Shown: piece after piece, positions 10,408-21,412 of the stretch
Layout of the letters: each line of letters opens with the position of its first letter
How positions within the stretch are numbered: position 1 is the first letter of the stretch
The notes under the pieces: generated by a model
What the model was told of the DNA's origin: nothing
The model's database searches: none
What the model saw: the letters and a program-made list of their open reading frames with translations, nothing else
NCBI GenBank assembly: GCA_016758965.1
Contig: JAEPRB010000318.1
Location: 1 to 39,548, forward strand
Length of the DNA stretch: 39,548 nt
Source: Circinella minor
Lineage: Eukaryota; Mucoromycota; Mucoromycetes; Mucorales; Lichtheimiaceae
Reading direction: 5' to 3'
Program-made: the position numbers and the translations under genes

Positions 10408-10520
10408 TTAAAGCTTGGAACCCATAAATTGACCAATTTTGGTTGATCTATTATTATTATGATTAGTTTTTAATGCCGATTTTATAACCAATGAACTAAG
10501 AGAAAAACAAAAGTACTTAC
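10408..10520 (-). other. Candidate 25-nt intron plus terminal exon ending in SKL
   Basis: The dehydrogenase frame ends CAG-TAA at 10522-10517, but that TAA is part of a perfect donor GTAAGT starting at 10520. A pyrimidine-rich stretch and CTTAG end at 10496. Removing 10520-10496 (25 nt) joins CA to T and opens 29 further codons, from 10495 to TAA at 10410-10408. The protein would end ...GQFMGSKL, and SKL is the classical type 1 peroxisomal targeting signal. Every other intron inferred here is at least 59 nt and no branch site fits, so splicing is doubtful. Without splicing the protein ends ...ELGIKQ and this stretch is 3' UTR. Seen: the signals and the frame. Inferred: any use of them. Confidence 0.35.
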
Positions 10521-13144
10521 TGTTTAATTCCCAATTCAAGCATAATTTCTTCAGAACCACCAGGAATGGCATATGCACGAACTTCACGATATAAACGTTC
10601 AATCTTTTCACCTTGTCCACCACGTGTATAACTAAGACCACCAAATATTTGAGCAGCCTCGCGAGCACAATATTCAAATGTTTGAGTTGATTGAGCCTTA
10701 CACACTAAACAAAAACATCATTAACATTCAATTTTACTATGTCAATATCTAAAAATAAAATAAAATTATAACATACATGCAATATTACCACCGAGACGAA
10801 GAGGTTGTAAATCTAATGGCATATGAACTGTTTGATATGCAAGAATTTCTAACCATGCATGTGTAGCCTCGACTTGTCTAATCATATGTGCTAATTTGTT
10901 TCGGATAACTTTTTAAAAAGAACAAAAAAATTGTCAGTAGTCTTTTAATTTATTGTTTTGGTTCATAATAAATATTCTTACCTGGATGATCAATCAATCG
11001 TTTACCAAATGTTTTACGCTTATGTGCATACTATAAATTATATATAAAAGAATAAATATTTATACCTTTTGCTTTTTTTTTTTTTTTTTTTTTTTTTTGA
11101 ATAGTTATAAATGCTTTTTTTTTCCTTTTACCTTGAGAGACTCTTCAATACAAATTCTAGCAAAACGATTAGCTTGAATAACAATTCCCATTCTTTCAGC
11201 ATTAAAGTTCCTATATATTTTTTTTAAAAAAAGAAAGTAAATATAACATCAGAATGATTATTTAAGTTATAGATTTTCTTTTAATATAATATTATTTAAT
11301 ATATTCTTTACAAAAACTTACGCAACAATATAACGGAAACCTTGGTTTTCTTCACCAATTAAATTCACTTTTGGAACCTTGACATCTTCAAAAGTGACAT
11401 AAGCAGTACCAGATGACCAAACTCCAGAACAATTCATTTGACGTGTAGAGACACCAGGCATATCACGTTCAATCAATAAGAATGAAACACCTTCAAAACC
11501 TGGTCCACCAGTACGAACGGCTGTAGTAAAGTAATTTGCAAAAACACCATTTGTAATCCATTTCTATGTATTACATTTTAATATAAATAAAAAATAATAA
11601 TAGGTAGATTATTATTAGTTGATACCATATGATAAATTTAAAAAAAAGAAACATCTTTTCCTCTCCTTATAAACGTAACACTATTCCTTTTTAATACAAA
11701 TAATTTTTATATACCTTTTCACCATTAACAAGATAGTGATCACCCATGTCCTTGGCTTCTGTAACCAAGTTAGCAACATCAGATCCACCACTAGGTTCAG
11801 TAATTGCCAAACAAATAAATTCTTCACCACGTAACACGCCAGGAACAACTTTTTTTTTCAAATAGTCGGAACCAAACTACATTTATTATAAAAGCAAAAA
11901 AAAAAAAAACATATAAGAAAATCTTAGGTTTTTTTTTTTTAAAAAAAAAAAGTCATTTTTAATAGAAATCTGTCTTACCAAGGCAATAGGAGGAAGACCT
12001 ATACCAAGACCTCCAATCAAACCCCAAGTAACCTATAATAAAGTAAAGTATTAAATACATTTAGAGCGCTTTAGAATTAACCCTAAATAAATTACAACAT
12101 TCTGGTTGCTATGTAATTTTTATTTTTTAATAACTTACACCACCAGAGCCACAACGTGACAACTCATCAGCAACGACTACATTATGGAATGCATCCCAAT
12201 CCTCAGGCTTAACACCTGCTGGATAACCATAAGGAATATATTCTGCTGGAGCATGATGACAGCAAGCAGTAAGGATACCAGCCTTGGCTGCTTTTTCAAA
12301 CAATTCTTTAGGTAATTTCTTGTTTTCATCCCATTCATAAGTATATGGCATGATTTCTTTTTCGACAAACTCACGAACTACTTTACGTACAGCACGATGT
12401 GAATCATTATAGAAAGGACTATACCAATCCTGATACCTATTATATTGATAAAAGTATATAAACTCCTTTTCTTTAATATATACCGAATGATATATGTGTG
12501 TATATATGTTTGATAAACAATTTTCATGAATTTTTCTTCATGTTGACAACAATTGTATCAATTCCTTTTTTGGATATATAATTTTAAAAAAGGAAAATTA
12601 ATTAATTACCACATTGGATCACCAAAAGGAACCATATCACCAAATGTTTCACCAATTTGAAGAGGGGATCGTTCTTGTTCCTCTTCTTCATTTTCAGTTT
12701 TAGTTTCTTCTTCAGCACCAGTACCAATTTCACCAATTAAAAACTTGGGACCATACTTATCAAGTACGGCTGGACTATGGAACGCGTTAAATTGTTTGGT
12801 AGCATCTGTACCTGATGCCTTGACCAACACCTTTTTACCGCCTATATAATTATATACATAATTATATATTAATTAGTATTCATACAAACATACAACATAT
12901 ATATACATTTAAAAAGAATTGCACAGCACAGCTACTTATACTTTACCAGGGTGATCACTTAAAAAGTTGGTTACATCATACACCTTATTATTAACAATAA
13001 TCCAGCTAAAATATAAATAAAAAAGAAAGGAAGAATGTTAATTCAAAAGTAATAGTGTAGTACTATATGTATAAATATAAATAAGTACCAATCATTATCA
13101 GATCTATGCTTTGCAACTTCTTCAACGGTAAATTTCTTAGACAT
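10517..13144 (-). CDS. Cytochrome b5-acyl-CoA dehydrogenase fusion, 516 aa (or 544 aa with an added exon)
   Basis: FAD-dependent alpha,beta-dehydrogenation of an acyl-CoA, with a fused haem domain that probably relays electrons. Eleven exons: 13144-13089, 13005-12947, 12841-12610, 12436-12139, 12032-11979, 11876-11715, 11563-11322, 11210-11132, 11030-10982, 10908-10777 and 10704 to TAA at 10519-10517. Residues 1-75 are cytochrome b5: DNDCWIIVNNKVYDVTNF, haem ligands His37 (DHPGG) and His60 (FHSPAVL). An acidic linker (ENEEEEQE) follows, then the three ACAD domains: ITEPSGGSDVANL and KWITNGVFANYFTTAVRTGG (FAD/substrate region), YAHKRKTFGKRLIDHPVIRN, QIFGGLSYTRGGQGEKIERLYREVRA, IPGGSEEIMLELG. 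The MCAD catalytic-Glu position is Pro here, so the base is probably Glu373 in NAERMGI, as in isovaleryl- and long-chain ACADs. Introns are 72-173 nt. The C-terminus is discussed under the candidate exon at 10408. Confidence 0.93.
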
Positions 13145-15183
13145 AATTTATGTTTTTATATATATTTAATGTAAGTAAAATAAGAATAAGAAGAAAATAA
13201 TTGAAAAAAAAAAGAAAGTGCCAATTTAAATGAAAATGCAAAAAAAGTTCTTGGGCGATTCACATGCGATTTCATCATTGATTAATCGCGTGACTTAACA
13301 CACCTAATACTCTTTATTCTGCATATGATCCACACACGCTTATGTCATATATACAAAAAGCTTGTTCATCCTCTAATTATCGAACGATAAATTTTTATTT
13401 TTTATCTTCTTTATCATCAACAAGCGGAGTCATGTTTTTACTTTATGCAAAGTGCTGATTGACGATTGATCTAGTTATACAACTTCATGAAAAGGTAAAA
13501 ACAATTCAATTTGATTAGTCTCAACATGTGAAAACTAAAAGGAAAAAATAGAACTGTGTCAGTGCTGATCTATGGTAAAAATTATATATATTACTCCTCT
13601 CTTTCCCTTCCAAACCGTTAGATTTGTTTTTTTAATACGGAAAATTGCATATTTACCTTTTCGTCTCCTCCCCACTCTTCACAAATGCTCATTCCCCAAT
13701 GAGTACCTTTTTTTTTTCATTTTAAAGCTAAATTGCTTCAAGTTTATTAAAAAAAAATAGACACCACAATTTCAATTCATTTTGTGTGGGGTAAAAAGCA
13801 AAAAAGTATGCATCTGTGTAAGGTGCCACACAGCAATAGCAAGCCCAAGAAACTAAAAGCACTTGTACCACATGAGTTTATCCATAAATAGATCATAAGT
13901 ACGTAGTCAGCATAAAGTGTACCTTAGATGGAAGAAGATGTTTATATTATTATTTTTTATTTGTGTTTAATTACAGAAAAAATAGGCACATCTCAATTAT
14001 TGTCATTGAAATTATACATAGGGATGCTTTTTATCGCGTTAAACATTGTGTAAAGGAAACAAAAAAGAACTTGTTTATTTTTGTTAACTAACTAGTGAGT
14101 ACCCCCAATATAAACTCTTCAAAGCTAAATCTTCTAGTATCTGTGTACATTTTTTCAACTACCGATATATGCATTATATAAAGACTCTTGTAAACGATTA
14201 TTTGTTTATTACAGTCTTACGTAACACTCTGGAAATTAGATAAACTAACACCCTTTTTTTATACTTTTCTTTTTCTTTACACTATAATAATGATGATAAT
14301 AATGACTTCTGGACAAGTTCCTCACTACTCATATACAAACTAGTGTATAGGTACCAGTTGATATCTAAATAAAAAAAAAGGACTGTAGCTAATATTGAAA
14401 TATCTGCTTCTTTTACTTTAATTTGTAAGGTTGTGTGTCAAGATTGACACAACTAGTTAAATGAATATCATTCCCACTCGATTGAAAACTTTCTTATTTG
14501 AAGAGACATTAAAGACAATATCAATATAGTTTATATATGAAGCAATAAAGAGAGAGAGAACCTAGAACAATTATCGAATACTACGTAATCAAGACTAGTC
14601 AGTAAATAGTGATAATAACAACAACCACGAAATCAGTCTAACAAAATAATCTTAATTCTAAAAAAAAAATTGGTCTACGTACGTATAACCAATTATATCA
14701 AATACTTTGTGTGTGTGTGTGTGTGTTTTTTTTTTCATACATATGACATGTAGTAATAAGTAAAATGCTTAACTTCTTTCTTTCAACCACCAAGATGGTT
14801 TATTACCATATTTTTACCTAGCTGAATTCGGTAGATCCACTTGTATATATATAGAAGATATTATTATACATGTATTCTTTCGTAAAAATGCCCACCCTGT
14901 CACCTTTTTTATTTACTGTCATGACAACATGATGTAAATATTTGTAAATATTATCTCTGTGTTACATACTTTTTTTTAAAAAAATATTAATGTGTAATTT
15001 ATTGCTATGATATAAATAGGTAGTATATATATATATATATATAAATGTGTGTGTGTGTGTATGTAAATAATTTAGTAATATACATAAAAAGAAAGAGTGT
15101 AAGAATAAATAATATGATTAAAAATAAATTAATAAAATATAATCTAATAGATTATTAATATGAAATGGGCATTTATATGCTAC
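13145..15183. other. Intergenic, upstream of the dehydrogenase and downstream of the sugar transporter
   Basis: Two kilobases without a convincing gene. They hold a (GT)n tract at about 14708-14726 and a compound (TA)n-(TG)n tract at about 15024-15062. The first few hundred bases left of 13144 should contain the dehydrogenase promoter; no specific site was recognised. Confidence 0.5.
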
Positions 15184-17635
15184 TTAAAAAGCTGTCTTTT
15201 CAATTGAAGAATGACTATCTAAAGAAACTTCTTGTTTTTCATTATCATGTTTACGAGCAACAACGGCTTCAATAGCTTCAGCTTCTTCACCACCAAAGAG
15301 AATTTCCATTTCTTCCAAACTACGATTTTTCGTTTCTAAAAATATGGAACAAAAAATTTTAAATTGAAATTTTTATAGATAGTTTAGTAACGAGAGAGAA
15401 AATCGAACAAAATTATAATGATTAAATTGAATAAAAAAAAAAGAGAATCATTTCCTATAACTTACCAGGATAGAAGAAATAAATAATAAGTAAACAAACA
15501 ACATTTGTGGCAAAGAAGAACATATATGTGCCATAAGCAATGTTTGTAATCATAATAGGTGTGATCTGACCGATAACAAAGTTAAACAAGTAATTACTTG
15601 CAGTTGCCACTAAAGGAAAAAAAACGGTATATCATTAATTTGTATTCAAAAAAAAAATCATATCAGACTACATCAAGAAATTATTCTTAGTTAATCACTA
15701 GTATTATTAAATAACTTACATGAGGCACCTTTAGCACGAGCACGAGTAGGGAAGATTTCAGCTGGGTAAATCCAACCAATAGGCTATAAAAAACATAATT
15801 GAATTTAGTATCATACGCTTCGTGTTTTTTTTTCTCATTATATATAAGAATAATATATAGGTTATATTAGAAATAGACACTTACACCCCATGAGAAGGAG
15901 AAAGAAGCACTGAAGATAAACATCATTGCTACAGCACCATATTGTGCCTGGGTATTGTTATCGCCATCCTCAACAAATGGGTAAACCTTAAGTAAACAAC
16001 CAGCGATTAACATGGAAAGACCCATACCAGAACCACCAGCAAGCAAGGTCTTACGACGACCCCATTTGTCGACAAAGAGGATAGCAGGAATAGTACAAAT
16101 AACGCATACGACACCGTTAACACCGGTTGCTAACAGACTTGGTAATGTACCAGTCATACCAGCTGACTGGAAAATAAAGGGAGCATAATAAAGGACTGCA
16201 TTGATACCAATCCACTATTAAAGTGAAAAAGGAAATAAAATTTATATTAGAGAATAAATATTTATATATTATAAATAAGGTAATTGATAGATTGTTACGT
16301 AATTGAGATAATACATACCTGTTGCATGGTTTGAATACCCATACCAAGAATGACACGCTTACGAATAGACTTGTTGCGGAAAAGTTCAGCATAGGTTTTA
16401 ACAGCTTTTTCATCTTCAAATCGGATTTGTTCCATAATTTCATCGTATTCTTGTCGGACATAGGGATCGTTGCTATCTCCGTTACCGTACAATTTGGCAA
16501 GTGTGGTGAGAGCTTCATCATATCGACCACGGCTACAAAGCCAACGAGGTGAATAAGGAAGGAAGAAGCAGCCAAAAAACAAAAGAACACTAGGAGCAAG
16601 CTGGATAGCGAGAGGAATACGCCATGATGCATCGCCTTGAATACTATAATAATAAAGTTTTGTTTATATAAGATGTTAATAAGTTTGAAATAATTTTTTT
16701 ATATATGCATTTTTTTTCTTGAAAAAATACTTACTAAGCGCATCCATAACCGATCCAGAAAGCAATCATGATACTATATATATTTATTAAGTATTGTGTT
16801 GTGAGTACTAATTAATTATCATGATATTATAGGATAAATAATCTAAAATCTAAAAAAAAAGCCAAAGTGTAATTACCCAAATACAATACTAAATTGTTGA
16901 AGACTGATAGCACGGCCACGAAGATGAGGTGGACTCAATTCACTTTGGTAAACAGTAACATTGGTGCTATAAATGCCAACAGCCATACCTTGAATGAAAC
17001 GACCAGCGTAAAGCATCTAAATAACGAGTATGTATAATTGAGTATATGTTTCTTATTTTTTGTAATTTTTAGTTGATACTTACATCAACGCTATTGGCAC
17101 CAGCTTGAAGAGATGTACCCAACCAAAAGATGACTGTACCAACCATGATACTGATTTTTCGACCAATTCTTTCAGACATAGGTCCTGCAATCAAAGCACC
17201 TGCAAAAGCACCAAGAAGCAAGATACTAGTGATAAAACCACGTTCTACTTCATTAGGATCATTGAAATAATGAATCCAATGTTCCTATTCATTGATAAAA
17301 TTATATATTAGAAAAAAAATTAAATTTTCAATGGTTATATAAATGAACTATTTTGGTCACAATATAGTAATATTTTCATTAAAATAAATTCTTTACCATG
17401 ACAAGAATACCGGACATGACACCTTGATCATAGCCAAACAGAAAACCACCAATAGCTAATGGATTTTAAGAGTCATTTTTAGTTTGGTGTAAGTATCCAA
17501 ATATATAATAAATAAAATTATTTTTTATAAAAGCGCAAGCTATTGAAAAATTAAGTATTACTTACAAGCAAAGACAACTGCTAAATAAACTCTCCAACCA
17601 GTCTTTGGTTGCATTTTTAAGTCTTCTGTTCCCAT
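15184..17635 (-). CDS. MFS sugar transporter (sugar porter family), 507 aa
   Basis: A 12-helix plasma-membrane hexose or related sugar permease. Ten exons: 17635-17566, 17455-17397, 17284-17084, 17016-16877, 16773-16735, 16643-16319, 16214-15885, 15783-15720, 15609-15466, 15335-15184. Sugar-porter signatures in order: IGGFLFGYDQGVMSGIL (helix 1), GPMSERIGRKISI (loop 2-3), YAGRFIQGMAVGI, SELSPPHLRGRAISLQQF, LPYSPRWLCSRGRYDEA (the PESPR motif with Tyr in place of Glu), QQWIGINAVLYYAPFIFQ (helix 7, sugar-binding), VDKWGRRKTLLAGG, WIYPAEIFPTRARAKGA and ETKNRSLEEMEILFGG at the C-terminus. Length is normal. The N-terminal tail is short (13 residues) and the C-terminal tail is hydrophilic and charged. 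The substrate cannot be read from sequence. Possible carbon-regulation sites lie upstream. Confidence 0.95.
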
Positions 17636-17826
17636 GTTCAATATACTTCTTTAACAAGTAATATAATTAGATAAAAAAGAAGAGAAAAAGAAGATTGTGT
17701 GCGAGGGTAAAAAAAAAAAAGAAGCACAACAAAGAAGAAAAAAAGAAGAAGAAGCAACCGATATTTTGGATTTGCAATCAGATCAATTGAACTTCTTTAT
17801 ATATTTAAGGAGATTTTACCAAATAC

Positions 17827-17839
17827 CGGATATTCTCCG
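17827..17839. promoter_or_regulatory. CGG-N7-CCG inverted triplet, possible Zn2Cys6 site
   Basis: CGG ATATTCT CCG lies about 190 bases upstream of the sugar-transporter ATG in otherwise AT-rich DNA. Inverted CGG triplets are the usual binding motif of fungal Gal4-type (Zn2Cys6) regulators. A single short site; function is an inference. Confidence 0.25.
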
Positions 17840-18180
17840 GTTCGCTTGTCAAATTCTATACCTAATATGGTCTTTCTTTTACCAAAAAAAAAAAAATTGA
17901 CGTATAATAACCTTTTTTTTTCTCACATTTTAGTTCAAGGTAAATTGACCTAATTTTTTATGGGGTCCCTTGTACACATTTTATTGAATACAAAGTTGAG
18001 CCTATTCAAGCAGATCAAATAAGTAATTTGATTTATTTGATCTTTATTGTCATAAAAGAAATTGTTGATTCCCGACTCTCCCCACGATGTTTCAAACACA
18101 AAAGAAGGAGTCCCCGACTTCTATGTGGAGAAAATAGAAAAGACCTTCAGCCAATTGTAATATTGATTTCTAGTCTTCTC

Positions 18181-18201
18181 CTTTACCCCGCTTTACCCCG
18201 C
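18181..18201. promoter_or_regulatory. Tandem GCGGGG boxes, possible CreA/Mig1 sites
   Basis: The decamer CTTTACCCCG is repeated head to tail, so the minus strand (sense for the transporter) shows GCGGGG twice, 10 bases apart, about 550 bases upstream of the sugar-transporter ATG. GCGGGG fits the SYGGRG consensus of CreA/Mig1 carbon-catabolite repressors. Such GC-rich boxes stand out in this AT-rich DNA, but binding is untested. Confidence 0.3.
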
Positions 18202-19087
18202 GATGTACCAGGATGGTGGGGATTTTGTTACCGCGCGTTTAAACTTAAGAGTTAGTTTACTTCAAAAAAAAAAAAAAAAAAAAACTTCTGACGTATCAAT
18301 ACATTTATTTCTTATGTAAAGCAAAAAAGATGAAAATTTTGAAAAGCAGAAAAAAAAATTTAAAGAAAAATGGTACAGCTATTTTAATGTTGATGTTTAA
18401 TAAGTTTTTCTCTTATTGAAATTATAAACAACTTTTAAAAAATTGACAGCATATAGAAAAAACCACCAATTATTAATGGGTAGAGAATGAAATATTTTAT
18501 TTAGTCTTCCAAGAAGTTCCAAAAAAAAAAAATAAGAAAAAAAAATCATCCTATAACCCAAATCGGAGCTAATGTAATTAACCAATACATGGAATTCGGA
18601 CTCAAAAGTTAAATAGAATGACACACATATAAATAAAACATTAGAAGAATGTAAAGAAGTATTAAAGTTGGAGAAATGTTGTCTCTTATTTATTTAACTC
18701 CAGCTCTCCCGAAACAAGGCGATATGCTTTTCCTTTTTACTCAAGTTTTTAAAGCTTTTATTCATCATGTGATTTGTATTTTTTTTTATACCTTTAACAC
18801 CCCCCCCTTTATAATATATATATATATATATATTTATTTATATATAGCGAGCTAATGATGAAAGAAAAAAAGTCATTGAACCATTATTTTGACCATTATG
18901 GTTTATTCCATTTTTTCCCTCTTATTGATTTTCTTTAAATTTTTTAGCACCCACAAAAGGAAAAATTTTCCGCGAAGAAATTCAAATTATGATCCTGCGA
19001 AAGTTAAAAAAAAATGCCAAACTAACAATAGGTGCTCACTTGCGCATTTAAATTTTTTTTACGGTATACCCCTTATAGTAGGTTCAC

Positions 19088-19283
19088 CTTTTATAGTAAA
19101 CTACTTTTAAAAAAAAAATCCTGGTTTTATCAGGATTTATTTTTCTGAGGTCTCTATTTTTGGTATACTAAAATATTGCTAGTTGCTGCTGCTCTTCATG
19201 TATGGTGCGGCTGTCTGTCCTCAAATTGAATATCACACTAATTTATATAAAGAGTAAACCATAGTTTACTATAAAGAGTAAAA
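19088..19283. repeat. Inverted repeat enclosing a hairpin
   Basis: CTTTTATAGTAAACTA at 19088-19103 is mirrored by TAGTTTACTATAAAG at 19262-19276 (one base indel). ATAAAGAGTAAA occurs directly repeated at about 19247 and 19271. Inside lies a perfect 8-bp stem, AAATCCTG, with a 7-base loop at 19116-19138. It could be a MITE remnant or chance structure in AT-rich DNA. Confidence 0.4.
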
Positions 19284-20254
19284 TGAAAATTTTAAATGCG
19301 AAGTGAGAGCACCCTAATATGTAATGTTTTGATCGGGCGGGGGTCTTAGTTTTATTGGATGGGATCACAGTGTATATCGCAGTATAGAAGATGATGTGGG
19401 GAAAATTTCTTTTTTAGCATATTTAATTTCCTAAAGTCCGGTGTATATATCAAAAGTATAAAAACGTCAGACTTTATTGAAAGTCATCATATAATACGAT
19501 ATTTAACTAGTTACTTTAATTATGATTATGGTTAACCTATACGAAGTAATGCTTTAAAATAGCTTAATTTATATGAATATGTATACTAGATAACACAAGT
19601 CAGCATAAAAGGCAGGAGTGTTATACTATGCTCTCTTATGTCAGTTTTATTTTCACACGAAGCGGATTTTCGGTTAAAATATCTACAGACACAAATCGTT
19701 CATATCCATCTAGAATTACATATAAGGAAATATACCCTTAAGGATAGCATATTTTTCTTGATCACATACATAAAGTCATATGAAATAAAGAAAACTTATT
19801 ATTTAACCATCCATTATATACAAAAAACGAAAATGTACGATTTAATAAGTAGCTACTAGTTCCTGACTAAGTCATTATTTTGCCTTTTTATCTCTTCGAT
19901 GACAATGGACCGAAAAATAGACTATATTATAATATACAACGTATTTCTCTTAATCACGTGATTATACTAGAAACGCAAGTAATTTTATAATTTTGCATGA
20001 TAGAAAAAAACATGAGAAGGTTTTGATATATAATTGTTAAACGTATCATAAAAATTGAAGAAGAAGGGTTTTTTAATTCCTTTAAAAAAATACGTTGATA
20101 TGATAATTAAGAAAGGTATGGCATAATAAAGCAAGGAGAGGGGTGAGGGGAGGTTACTATGCAACAGAATTGAGATGACAACATCAAGTAAAAAAAGAGA
20201 GAGAGAGAGAAAGAGACTAATAGATAGAATAAAAATAATTATAATATGCCCTAA

Positions 20255-21412
20255 TTATTCAAGAGAGCAAGGTATACGAGTGATTTTTCCTGATTCAGCT
20301 TGACTAATTAGATTTTTGTAATATGTACGAACTTCATCTGTTTGAGAAAGATCTTTATCAACCTATGTTATGTATATAAGCACTTAGTCCTCATCTTTAA
20401 GTCATTTTATTTCCTTCTATTTTAAAACCTTCACTCACAGAGCCCCACCTCCTTTTTTTTTACCTGAGGCCGACACCTTAATAAAATATCTTGTGCTTCT
20501 GAAGGGCGCAAAAGATACATTCGTAGTAAATAACAAATAGCAATTACAGCACTCCGACCACGACCAGCTTATTGTTGAATTATTGAAGAATAAGAATTAA
20601 TCAACTACTAATAACATATAAACACATTTACAATGCAAAATCGTACATTACAAAACATATTAGTAGTTTACCTTTACAGTGTAAATAAACAGTTCCTTCT
20701 TTATGCTGCTCTATCGTATCCAATATATCTTCTACACCTTGCTCGATATAATCCAGATTAGGAATTGTAAAATCACTTGTTGGTAATAATGTTTGTTTGA
20801 TACCTAATTCATCATATAAGTTCTTATATCCTGGAAATTCTGCACACAGATTGACAACAGCACAAACACGCTCTTTTGAATGTAATTGTTTGATATGAGT
20901 GGGTGTGGGAAGTGCACCCAAGAACACGTATCGATCAATTCTAAATTATATTTTGAAGCTTACTAATATCAGTTGTTGCCACTGGATCAAAAAAAAAAGT
21001 AAACTGGTTTTTACCTAGTATACCATTCCCATCCAGTTACACATCCAAACATTCCAATGGCTATCTAAGTGAGTTTATCAAAAAAAAAATTATAAGAATT
21101 CCAACCGATTATATATAGATACATATCATCCCAAAAAAAAGAAAAAGTATTATGCGATAAAGTGGTAAGAAATAATTAAAAACGAACCTTATTAAAATAT
21201 AACGAAATATAAAACCTTGCCCATACAAATAAGTTATCGGATTCAGAAGCTTCGCGAAAAGTATCGTCTCTTAATGAATTTTTTCGTTTTGTCGCTGGAT
21301 GATAGCCAGGTGCTGTTTTTAATGCTTTACTAATTCCAAGTGAAGATTCTTGTTGTGTACATGGAGGACGCTCTTCCACATCGTCACAAGTATCAACTGT
21401 ATGTAGACTCAT
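20255..21412 (-). CDS. PTPMT1: PTPMT1-like dual-specificity phosphatase, 251 aa
   Basis: PTPMT1 dephosphorylates phosphatidylglycerophosphate in mitochondrial cardiolipin synthesis. Five exons: 21412-21188, 21064-21015, 20940-20672, 20567-20464, 20362-20255. The P-loop HCKAGRGRS spans exons 3 and 4, with nucleophile Cys180 and Arg186. Upstream, WEWYTRIDRYVFLGALPTP closely parallels the RQWYDRIDxTVLLGALP of PTPMT1 proteins, and LLPTSDFTIPNLDYIEQGV aligns with the general-acid loop (Asp in SDF). The N-terminal 48 residues are acidic and disordered (DTCDDVEERPPC) rather than presequence-like, so localisation is uncertain; ARFYISLYFNKIAIGMFG is a hydrophobic stretch that may associate with membrane. 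The first intron has an unusual donor (GTTCGT), so the first exon junction is the weakest part of the model. Helices after the P-loop (SAVIAICYLLRMYLLRPSEA) are complete. Confidence 0.88.

Larger units (their letters stand above)
17636..20254. other. Large intergenic region upstream of the sugar transporter
   Basis: No coherent gene was found in 2.6 kb. It contains a GAA-rich tract (17710-17755), the two candidate regulatory sites, an A20 run near 18265-18284, a C-run/(TA)n cluster at 18800-18845 and a (GA)n tract at 20190-20214. There is also a small inverted-repeat cluster at 19088-19283, listed separately. Confidence 0.5.

Noticed and set aside
16117..16632. A 171-codon frame overlapping the sugar transporter on the same strand
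   Set aside because: It is the +1 shadow of transporter exon 6 running through an intron; the transporter motifs lie in the other frame.
10408..17635. A catabolic gene cluster of transporter plus dehydrogenase
   Set aside because: The genes are 2 kb apart, with unrelated neighbours and no shared regulatory motif; adjacency looks incidental.
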